Translations under genes and position numbers: made by a program
Notes under the pieces: model-generated
What the model saw: the letters and a program-made list of their open reading frames with translations, nothing else
The model's database searches: none
What the model was told of the DNA's origin: nothing
NCBI RefSeq assembly: GCF_027579695.1
Contig: NC_083574.1
Location: forward strand, 47,363,059 to 47,427,058
Length of the DNA stretch: 64,000 nucleotides
DNA from: Neoarius graeffei
Taxonomy: Eukaryota; Chordata; Actinopteri; Siluriformes; Ariidae
Reading direction: 5' to 3'
Part shown: positions 54,717-64,000 of the stretch, piece by piece
Layout of the letters: each line of letters opens with the position of its first letter
How positions within the stretch are numbered: the stretch's first letter is position 1

Positions 54717-55088
54717 GGCGGCACGGTGGTGTAGTGGTTAGCGCTGTCGCCTCACAGCAAGAAGGTCCTGGGTTCGAGCCCCGGGGCCGGCGAGGGCCTT
54801 TCTGTGTGGAGTTTGCATGTTCTCCCCGTGTCCGCGTGGGTTTCCTCCGGGTGCTCCGGTTTCCCCCACAGTCCAAAGACATGCAGGTTAGGTTAACTGG
54901 TGACTCTTAATTGACCGTAGGTGTGAATGTGAGTGTGAATGGTTGTCTGTGTCTATGTGTCAGCCCTGTGATGACCTGGCGACTTGTCCAGGGTGTACCC
55001 CGCCTTTCGCCCATAGTCAGCTGGGATAGGCTCCAGCTTGCCTGCGACCCTGTAGAAGGATAAAGCGGCTAGAGATAATGAGATGAGA
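54717..55088 (+). repeat. SINE copy 20
   Basis: Full-length SINE, same orientation as copy 19 and only 30 bp away, again within (ATT)n. The tail runs straight into more ATT repeats. Confidence 0.92.
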
Positions 55089-55599
55089 TTATTATTATTA
55101 TTATTATTATTAGTAGTAGTAGTAGTATAGTTATTTTATATCAATGTTCACTATTTTAAAAAATGTATCTATAATCCATGAGTATGTTTGTATTCTACCA
55201 ATTACTACTTTTTAATCATTATTTGTAATAATTTTTAATAACTTAATTTTATAACATTTAATAATCCCTAGTACTTAATCACTAATTCATAAGTAGTAAT
55301 GATTAATAATCAATAATTACTATTACTACTAATTATTATTAGTGGTTAATATTCTTATTATATTAAAAACACTGTTGTAGACGATAAGTAATAAAACTAA
55401 AAAACTTTTTGTACAAATTATTTATATTGTACTATATTTAGAATTATTGTATTTTCTGGAGTTCTTTTTAATTGAGTTTTGAAATAAAGGTTGTTTATAT
55501 ATTTATATTAAACTTAGTACAATAAACAATGTTAATTATGTAAAAAATTATGCTAATCATTATTATTAGTAGTATTTCCTACAAGTCCCATTTTCCACC

Positions 55600-55960
55600 T
55601 GACTCTTGTGCGCATGCGCGAACCCCCCTGCGTTTCACTTTGGAGCGCTTGACCTCTAACGCGCGCGTGCCTCGTGTCCGTGAAAAGCCAGTTTCCCAGT
55701 GGGCGTGTCCCCAGCGCTGCGTTACCGGCTTTAAACACATTTGTGCGATCCAGCGCTTTTTATCGCAAACGATTCTTCTCCTTATTTTGGGGGTATCGGT
55801 CATCCCCCAACCACTTGTCGTTAAACAGACATCTTCCCATAATTATCAACGCTTTCTAGCGCCCGCGTAAGCTACCTGCGCATCTCTCACTCTTCACAAC
55901 CACCGCACCGCACTGCACCACACCGCCTCCAGCAACCTCCTAACGTTAGTTCTTGATCTA
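55600..55960. promoter_or_regulatory. GC-rich, CpG-containing island
   Basis: An abrupt GC-rich block after 2 kb of AT-rich DNA. It contains the palindrome GCGCATGCGC (55610-55619), an NRF1-type site, several CGCG steps and GGGCGTGTCC. No exon recognised on either strand. It could be a promoter or part of a mobile element. Confidence 0.3.
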
Positions 55961-56514
55961 CGGAACGCACAGAACCAATGCTGCCCCCAAAAGGTGCGCT
56001 GGTCACTTTTAAAATTACGGTTAAAAAAATACCCCAAACCGGATGGAGACATTTCACTCGTTCGGTCCAATATTAAATTTAATACCTCCCTTTCGAAAAT
56101 TCCAGTCATTCCAAATAGTAGAGCAGATAAGCAGATGAATCGTGCACAAGATGATAAAAGCATGAAACTTTCAGGGTTTGTTCTTGAGGGCATAACAATT
56201 AATTTAAGATCTGGAGGCACTCTCAGTTTGACCTTGGAGGTCAATTAGAGGTCATCAATAGGACATTTCTATGCATGAGAGCTAAAATGGGTGTGTTTCT
56301 GGGAGCAATTTTGCTAAAAATGTACAGTAAGTATAAATATGCATGTATTAAGGCATAATCAAGTAAATAAACATAAATAGATATACACCCATAGAGGCAA
56401 ATGAATGAAATAAACAAAAAACGTAATGATAATAACGTTAAATTGGGAAATGGCAGATGAACTGTAACTGATAGATACCCAGGTAAACTACATAAATTTA
56501 ATCATTGTTTTTTT

Positions 56515-56696
<182 letters not shown>

Positions 56697-56760
56697 TTTT
56701 TTTCAAATCATGACTTAAACTTTCATTGCCATATCATGGCAATGCTTTATTCCCTTGAAT

Positions 56761-57127
56761 CTCATTATCTCTAGCCGCTTTATCCTTCTACAGGGTCGCA
56801 GGCAAGCTGGAGCCTATCCCAGCTGACTACGGGCGAAAGGCGGGGTACACCCTGGACAAGTCGCCAGGTCATCACAGGGCTGACACATAGACACAGACAA
56901 CCATTCACACTCACATTCACACCTACGGTCAATTTAGAGTCACCAGTTAACCTAACCTGCATGTCTTTGGACTGTGGGGGAAACCGGAGCACCCGGAGGA
57001 AACCCACGCGGACACGGGGAGAACATGCAAACTCCACACAGAAAGGCCCTCGCCGGCCCCGGGGCTTGAACCCGGACCTTCTTGCTGTGAGGCGACAGCG
57101 CTAACCACTACACCACCGTGCGGCCCC
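56761..57127 (-). repeat. SINE copy 21
   Basis: Full-length SINE with a near-perfect target duplication (TCCCTTGAAT at 56751-56760, TCCCTCGAAT at 57128-57137). It inserted inside the second GCDT unit. Confidence 0.92.
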
Positions 57128-57484
57128 TCCCTCGAATCCTCCCACTCATATCCATGTTCCATGTGCAAGCTGTTATTTTCCCGCACTTCTGTTGGGCATA
57201 GTGAGCAAAAAGGGATGTGGCCTGGCATGTTCCCACACTTGGGGTCCTAAAGTGTGTGCGCTTCTCTCACTCTCACACATTCTCTCTCGACTGTCTGACA
57301 GCAGAGCAGGAGCAATAGAAAGCAAAATCAGCACTACTGTGGTCTTGTGTTTAGTCATCTAATAATTTGTATAATTAACTATTTGTATTATATTTCTAAT
57401 AAGGATTTACTACTTCACCCTTCCTATTAACTATTCCATTGCTTTCCTTTTTATTTACTTTGCTCATATTGCTCTTTGTCACAG

Positions 57485-57886
57485 CTGGAACGCTTTGTTG
57501 TTCTCATTTATGACAGAACAAATACATGTGTAGGTGTCAATGAGGCACGGAAACATCTTTTCACACGAAAGTCAAGATCGTTGGAAAACATCCCCCCTAC
57601 ACAAGCTGCTTTGAGACAACACATCAAACGAGCCATGTATCAGGCTCATGTATGGAACCTTGCCTTGGTTATTAGGCCCCAGTTGCCAAGTCCTTCAGAC
57701 TGGGGATGGGTTAACAGTGACGATGGATGGCAGCCACTTTGGACAACACTACCTGAGGCCTCACAGTCGTGCTATGAGCTTTTGCATTGTGGTTGCAAAA
57801 AGGGCTGTTGTGGTCACTGCAAATGCAAAAAGGCAGAATTGAAGTGTACTGCCCTTTGTGCATGTTCTGGAGACTGCAATGATTAG
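57485..57886 (+). CDS. Cysteine-rich GCDT-family protein, last exon
   Basis: Begins at a good acceptor (TTTGTCACAG|CTGG) and stops with TAG at 57884-57886. The 133 codons align with residues 86-220 of the protein at 24987-24235. Shared anchors are ERF, PPTxAAxxQH (here PPTQAALRQH), P(S/T)DWGW, and the cysteine cluster LLHCGCKKGCCGHCKCKKAE then LKCTALCACSGDC. The GCDT-containing first half should lie in upstream exons, which I could not find between 56.3 and 57.4 kb. A spliced gene is implied. Confidence 0.6.
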   Translation: MERFVVLIYDRTNTCVGVNEARKHLFTRKSRSLENIPPTQAALRQHIKRAMYQAHVWNLALVIRPQLPSPSDWGWVNSDDGWQPLWTTLPEASQSCYELLHCGCKKGCCGHCKCKKAELKCTALCACSGDCND

Positions 57887-58330
57887 AATACTCACAGTAG
57901 GCCTGTATCACTTGTATCACTCATTTGGAAGTCATTTTACAATTACAAAGTATATACTGCTTGGCAATATGCTACAAAATCATAAAAGTTGTTGAAATTG
58001 ACATAACACATCATATATTTTAGAGTGACCTTCATCTTAACCTTGACTTCTAAGTGTAATATCACTATAAATGGACCCTCATGACCTAGAAAAATGGAAA
58101 TCCACATGTAATTACAATTTTTGTCACACTTGTATGATAAAATGCCCCAATTTTTAATCCTGTCCATTGAAATTGCACATAACAAGGGTCAATGACCTCT
58201 AAATGACCTCCAAGGTCAAACTGAGAGCGCCTCCAGATCTTAAATTAATTGTTATGCCCTGGAGAACAAACCCTGAAAGTTTCATGCTTTTATCATGTTG
58301 TGCACAATTCTTATGTTTATAGGGCCTTAA

Positions 58331-59039
58331 AGGAACAGTCCACCGTACTTCCATAATGAAATATGCTCTTATCTGAATTGAGACGAGCTGCTCCGTACCT
58401 CTCCGAGCTTTGCGCGACCTCCCAGTCAGTCAGACGCGCTGTCACTCCTGTTAGCAATGTAGCTAGGCTCAGCATGGCCAATGGTATTTTTTGGGGCTGT
58501 AGTTAGATGCGACCAAACTCTTCCACGTTTTTCCTGTTTACATAGGTTTATATGACCAGTGACATGAAACAAGTTCAGTTACACAAATTGAAACGTAGCG
58601 ATTTTCTATGCTATGGAAAGTCCGCACTATAATGACAGGCGTACTAACACCTTTGGCAGCACATTGATATCTGAGCTCCGTATCAATGCGCTGCCGAAGC
58701 GCGCAGAAGGTGTTAGTACGCCTGTCATTATAGTGCGGACTTTCCATAGCATAGAAAATCGCTACGTTTCAATTTGTGTAACTGAACTTGTTTCATGTCA
58801 CTGGTCATATAAACCTATGTAAACAGGAAAAACGCGGAAGAGTTTGGTCGCATCTAACTACAGCCCCAAAAAATACCATTGGCCATGCTGAGCCTAGCTA
58901 CATTGCTAACAGGAGTGACAGCGCGTCTGACTGCGTCTGACTGACTGGGAGGTCGCGCAAAGCTCAGAGAGGTACGGAGCAGCTCGTCTCAATTCAGATA
59001 AGAGCACATTTCATTATGGAAGTACGGTGGACTGTTCCT
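58331..59039. mobile_element. 709-bp palindromic MITE with TTAA duplications
   Basis: Almost the whole element is a palindrome. Arms of about 340 bp (58331-58668 and 58690-59039) begin AGGAACAGTCCACCGTACTT and are flanked by TTAA at 58327-58330 and 59040-59043. The mirrored ORFs on opposite strands come from the symmetry. Confidence 0.92.
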
Positions 59040-59133
59040 TTAACAGCTCTACTAAAACAATTTAAGACATTTTTAGGCCTTGAAAACCGAAAGTTGTATT
59101 TAAGACTTTTTAAGGACCCGCGGGAACCCTATA

Positions 59134-60406
59134 GCTCTATTTACTATAGATTACAAGCACCCGCTTTAGACTAAAGTATCAGAACATTTACAATTGGGAT
59201 ATAGGAAAAATAAAAAAGTATAAATCAAATCAGTCAAATATATACCGTGCTTAGATCAGTACTGGAAGGCATTTTTTATCAATATATCTAAAAGTTCTCT
59301 GCAGTTTGTAAATCAGGAGTTAAAATTAGATTAGATTTCAAAATTTACATTTTCCACGATATAATTTTAAAAAAACCTGAGACTTTCCTATACTTAAAAA
59401 AAAAAAAAAGTTCGGGTGTTTCTGTACAAGTTATAGCTTTTTAATGCAACAGTTAGTTCCGATCCACTAATTCAAATCGGTCTTCCAAGAGTGCCTCCGT
59501 TTAGTCTAACTGCACTGGGACCGTGTTCACCACATAAAATTCCACGTCGTAGTTTGAAATCATTACTACAGCAGAGTTAGCAACATCAGTGGACATAGCA
59601 AGCGATACTTTTCAGGACCATTTGACTTCAAATATAAAAGCTCGTCAGATAAAAATGAAAAGGAAGACAGGACACCAGGATTCATTTTGGCTACTGGAGC
59701 AAAAAATAAACAGGAGTATTTGGACATAATCATGTCCAAAATGTCACTCAGTACTAATTTTTTGTTTATAGAACTGTTGTATAAACACAATGGCATGTGG
59801 TTATACTGAATATCAGCACAGCTGGAATTAGCTATAGCTATAATTAGCTACGCGGGCTTGTGCCTATGCTGAAATACAGCCATGCTTAATAAAAAAAAGT
59901 CACCCCCAAAATTGAAAAGGGAGAAAACTGCATTTAAAGATTATTTATTTTCACTGGAGCATCAGGGACTTTGACAGTTGCTATCTGATAATAAACTTAA
60001 TTAATTAGGCTTATATCGGTTTCTCTACAGCTTAAAAATAAATAAATAAATACCCCACCACACCCTTGATCAAAGCATGACGTTAAATGTGTGAGGAAAT
60101 CACAATTAGCAAGCAAGGTTTTAAACTTCTTTAAGAAAAAACTGTATCACCACAGATGTTCACTGGATCCTCACACCAACATGAAATATACGAATTGTTT
60201 CTTAATACCGAGGTGTCAAAGTACAGTTGTGAAAACCAACATTATGGAATGAGAGCAAATGAGCACGGACCGTCAAAAACCCAGAGGATGGGGCATTAGT
60301 GGTGCTAGTATCAGGGGTTTTCTGTCAGTGTGATTGAGCACATTACATAGTTTGGTGGAATACTGTATTTGAAATAATTGTACAGTTATGTTAGATTTTA
60401 GTACAC
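59134..60406. other. No gene recognised
   Basis: AT-rich, no exon matching selenoo or another family, no clear repeat borders. Confidence 0.35.
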
Positions 60407-60419
60407 GAGTTAAGCTGTG

Positions 60420-60795
60420 GGGCGGCACGGTGGTGTAGTGGTTAGCGCTGTCGCCTCACAGCAAGAAGGTCCTGGGTTCGAGCCCCGGGGCCGGCGAGGG
60501 CCTTTCTGTGCGGAGTTTGCATGTTCTCCCCGTGTCCGCGTGGGTTTCCTCCGGGTGCTCCGGTTTCCCCCACAGTCCAAAGACATGCAGGTTAGGTTAA
60601 CTGGTGACTCTAAATTGACCGTAGGTGTGAATGTGAGTGTGAATGGTTGTCTGTGTCTATGTGTCAGCCCTGGGATGACCTGGCGACTTGTCCAGGGTGT
60701 ACCCCGCCTTTCGCCCGTAGTCAGCTGGGATAGGCTCCAGCTTGCCTGCGACCCTGTAGAAGGATAAAGCGGCTAGAGATAATGAATGAATGAAT
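60420..60795 (+). repeat. SINE copy 22
   Basis: Full-length SINE with exact 13-bp target duplication GAGTTAAGCTGTG (60407-60419 and 60796-60808). The tail is AATGAATGAATGAAT, not ATGAG. Confidence 0.93.
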
Positions 60796-61149
60796 GAGTT
60801 AAGCTGTGCTTGTTAGTAATTGAACCCCTAGTAACACCCTTAAAAACTCTCACCTGAAACAGTCATTACATTAATTTTCTGTATAGGTATGCTTCTTCTG
60901 TACTTGTGGGCTCGCTGACCTAAACATTAAAATTCACAATTGAAACAGTGCTTGCTACAGGAAACGTCTCAATACAATACAACACAATACAAGGCTTGCG
61001 AGGTGACCGGGGGGTGGGGGTGTAGGATGATTACCATTTGATCTCAACCGCATTAAGGCGGCAAGAGATTGCACCAATTACCTTTTGACGAGGCACCTGT
61101 AGGGACAGCCACAGTCCCGTCTAGAACTATGAATCCCATCAACTAACTT

Positions 61150-61235
61150 CCGCGATGACCTACGTCATGGCGTCCATGATTACGTCACGTCACGTGACCA
61201 ACTCTATAAGTAACCCGAACACCCTCCATACTGTC
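61150..61235 (+). promoter_or_regulatory. Promoter-like cluster (CRE, E-box, TATA)
   Basis: TACGTCA at 61161-61167, then TTACGTCACGTCACGTGACC at 61180-61199 with two CRE-type cores and a CACGTGAC box, then TATAA at 61205-61209. Position and spacing fit a plus-strand TATA promoter, perhaps an LTR. No gene body recognised downstream before the MITE at 61620. Confidence 0.35.
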
Positions 61236-61619
61236 TCGTCGCGTCATACAGACAGACACCCACTTTCATCAGAACATCCAAAATCAAGACGTCTGCCTTG
61301 CAAGAAAAAGGACTCAGCGCGCTTTCGTATATACCACTGGCCACGGTAAATAGTACCCAAGTCGCGCCGTCTCACTCAATTGAGTTACAACTGGTTTATT
61401 TGATTATTATAAGTAATGTTACGACTGCAGCCCAAGCAGTTAATTAAAAGTTAGAAGCGACCGGATTCCTTCTGACTTAATCGCTTTGCACATTATCGTC
61501 AGAGACTTTTCCTCACGAACAACGAAGCTTCGGATCAAGAATTCTCTGTCCTTTTACAGAAGCCTCCACGAGCTTTCTGTGAAACTCCGCGAAACTTCGG
61601 GACAGCTCTGCATATCCTG

Positions 61620-63034
61620 CAGGGATGAGAATGAAAAATATTTTAAAAGTCTGAAAAAACTGGGGCGGGGCCCATGGGGCTAATGATTTTTGGCTTTTTT
61701 TTTTTTTTTACCCCAAAACCATTAATTTTATCAGCAAACATTTGCAATTTATTTGGAAATAAATTCCCCTTCTTTGTGGACTCCCAGGTGAAAGTGATTA
61801 ATATGGTACAAGAGACTTGTTTTTAATCAATTCACATTTGATGATTTCAAAAAATCAATGCACCTTTTAATATAAATGAGCTCTACAGTATTACATTTCT
61901 GCATTTGAGCTATTCATGTCTTTGAATACTCTAATCCTTTAAAATGAAGTGCAAACCAGAAAAAAGTTCTATCATATAATTCTCTGAAGCTTTCTTCTGA
62001 TGTTATCATGGTAGCAGGAGGTCTTGCATATTAAGCAGGCAACATTCAACATCACTCATCACTTCCCTTCCAACTGCTGTGTGTACTAACTCGGTTTTAT
62101 CTGGACAGGATGTTGTGTAATGTGATACAGATACCATATGGGCAATCTGAAGATCGAGATGGTGATTTTGAATTAAAGAACAGGCATGTACAATGGGCAT
62201 TACATATTGGAAATTTTTTTTAAATCAAAAACTATAAGTTCATCTCGGCCTAAAAAATTTGGGCAGATGCTCCCACGCAGCACATGCCAGCAATTCCGTC
62301 CCCCTATGAAATGAGCAATAAGTAGGAGAGTTATACATGCTATCATACTTAAAATTTCATCAGAAATATAGATATGATACTATGATTCTCCCCAACATGC
62401 TACATTAGATAAGCTAACCCCATTTATAAAAGATACACACTTATATATGACATGTAATTGATATATATTTTTTGGGGCGCGCGCTCTCTCTGCCATGCCG
62501 AGCCTGTAGGCTGCACTGACTCAACTGAAAACTCCGGTCCTCGAGAAAAAGAGATAAAAGCCCGCCCACACTGAAAGCTGATTGGCTTATTTTGCTGAGT
62601 AACCCAATCAAGATACTCTTTGTCTGGCATGCGCTACATGAACAGGCACACAGGCAGTGTTGCCAGATTGGGTGGTTTTAAGTGCGTTTTGGAGGGTTTT
62701 GAACATATTTTGGGCTGGAAAGCGTCAGCAGTATCTGGCAACACTGCACACAGTCTCCCTCGCGCACCCCCTCGCGTGCGCACATTCTAAGATGCGTGAT
62801 GCAGACCTTAATGTTGCGCGCGCACGCTCTTGCTCGCTTCTATCAATATGCAGGAGACTCCCGGAACTTCCGGGACACTTGGGATGTCTGCGTTATAAGG
62901 TGACCACAGATCGTTAATCATAACCCCCCCCCAAAAAAAAAAATTTCTCAACGGATTTACATCGATCTCAAAAACGATCATTTTGGTCTGAAAAAGTCGG
63001 AAATCCGCCAATCGGCGGAAAATTCTCATCCCTG
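61620..63034. mobile_element. CAGGGATGAG MITE, copy 2 (longer)
   Basis: Same ends and same CCAAT-containing core as 32991-33573, with ATCCTG duplicated on both sides (61614-61619 and 63035-63040). It has about 0.8 kb of extra AT-rich sequence on the left, no minisatellite, and a 94-bp nested MITE. Confidence 0.8.
62654..62747. mobile_element. 94-bp nested MITE
   Basis: Ends GCAGTGTTGCCAGATTGGG and ATCTGGCAACACTGC, flanked by ACACAG (62648-62653 and 62748-62753). The paralogous site in the copy at 32991-33573 (CAAGCACACAGTCTCCC) lacks it, giving the empty site. Confidence 0.9.
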
Positions 63035-63040
63035 ATCCTG

Positions 63041-64000
63041 CATAGAGACATCGATACTGGAAGTAAGGCTGGCATTTGGGCAAACTAGTCTTAAGAATTA
63101 GCTTTATGAAGTAGTGTGAATTTAAACTCAGAAACTGTTTAATTGTGCACACTGGAGACAGTGTCGAGTTGATAATTGTGGTTCTGCATTGTTCTCCGTT
63201 GTTTAATAGATAGGCTGTTGCATGCTCTTTGCTATCTTGTCTAACATCCTTTAATTTCATTATTACACACATTTTGACCTCATCAAGATTTCAGTGGATT
63301 TGGTAATGTTATAGTGTAGTGGATTAGCAACCACGACGAATTCCTTTGTCTCAAGAAGACCATGAGGTGATTTTCACCTCCCCCCAACACCTTAGATAAC
63401 ATTCCAATTTCTAAGTTATTTACAGCGCATCCCCACGCATACACACATTCTGTCCGCGCACCCCCCCCCCACGCACACATTCAAACTCTCTTTGTCTTCT
63501 CCTCTCTCTCTCTCTCTCTCTCCCCCCTCTCACACTCACTACCTCACTGTTTGGCTGCTGACCATATTGAATGTATTCAACTGCTATTACCCATTTAGTA
63601 TCATTGTTATAATAAATTCAATTATTCTGTTAAACTGTGCTTGTCTGTCCGTTTTTGCTACTGTATTCTTGAAGTCACACAATCTCAAAGAACTCCAAAT
63701 TGCCTTCACCCAAGTGTATATGAATGCTATTGGCTGTAGTGTCTATGTAATACGGTAAGTAATAGATTATTGCTGCATCAGTAGTGATCATAATAATTTG
63801 GAATATACCATAATTTAGCTGTTTGGTAATTTATTATTAAACACCAAAATTAATGGTATTATTAAATGAGACTGATTTAATGAGACCGATTCAATGAGAC
63901 TGATCACTTAAGACCAATTGCACCCACACACCTGTTCATTGAAAAGCATTCCAGGTGACTACCTCAAGAATCTGGTTAAGAAAATGCCAATAGTGTGCAA
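63041..64000. other. No gene recognised
   Basis: Contains a CT-rich run near 63500-63525 and C-run segments. No exon or RNA gene supported. Confidence 0.35.

Noticed and set aside
55894-56248. Overlapping ORFs on both strands at the left arm of the second GCDT unit
   Set aside because: No domain recognised; they read through the inverted-repeat arm.
58538-58822. Two similar 69-codon ORFs on opposite strands
   Set aside because: They mirror each other across the palindromic MITE.

Overview
The window is vertebrate genomic DNA, almost certainly from a teleost fish. It has split genes with GT-AG introns and a very dense load of fish-type mobile elements: Tc1, hAT and mariner DNA transposons, L2- and RTE-type LINEs, and about 22 copies of one tRNA-derived SINE. 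The exact species cannot be read from the sequence; an ostariophysan such as a catfish is only a guess.

Two host genes are supported, both on the minus strand. (1) mapk12 (p38-gamma MAP kinase) is complete: twelve coding exons between 41895 (start) and 28537 (stop). Every junction keeps phase and the product is 363 residues, with VAIK, HRD, DFG and TGY motifs and a C-terminal ETSL PDZ ligand. (2) selenoo (selenoprotein O, the mitochondrial AMPylase) is represented by its last three coding exons (52959-51985). They end in an in-frame TGA selenocysteine codon, two serines and a true stop, with a candidate SECIS hairpin about 190 nt downstream. The two families are also close neighbours on human 22q13.33, so this looks like conserved microsynteny. 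No selenoo 5' exons were found in the 11 kb upstream of the visible ones.

The rest is layered mobile DNA. 1-9.5 kb: RTE LINE tail, hAT with a BED-finger exon, Tc1 MITE and remnant, several SINEs. 9.5-21.2 kb: unclassified repeat families, a Tc1 deletion derivative, a duplicated tacggacc-rich element, an L2-like LINE with reverse transcriptase, fold-back MITEs. 21.9-27.3 kb: a Tc1 element whose transposase is split by a 3.7-kb THAP-encoding element with exact TTAA duplications, which itself holds an inverted-repeat-bounded unit encoding a GCDT/cysteine-rich protein. 28.5-41.9 kb: mapk12, with introns full of SINEs and MITEs. 42.2-43.8 kb: a Tc1 transposon with an intact 340-residue transposase just upstream of mapk12. 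44-51 kb: GC-rich repeat, a tRNA/5S composite SINE, a decayed Tc1. 52-53 kb: selenoo. 53-59 kb: AT-rich fold-back DNA, a second GCDT/cysteine-rich locus between inverted repeats, and a 709-bp palindromic MITE. 59-64 kb: little recognisable, plus a MITE family member and promoter-like sequence.

The best candidate for something undescribed is the pair of loci (24.2-25.0 kb and 57.5-57.9 kb) encoding related proteins with a C-terminal CXC-like cysteine cluster. The more complete one also has a TDL-like/GCDT region reminiscent of FEN/PIN nucleases. Each lies inside its own pair of long inverted repeats.
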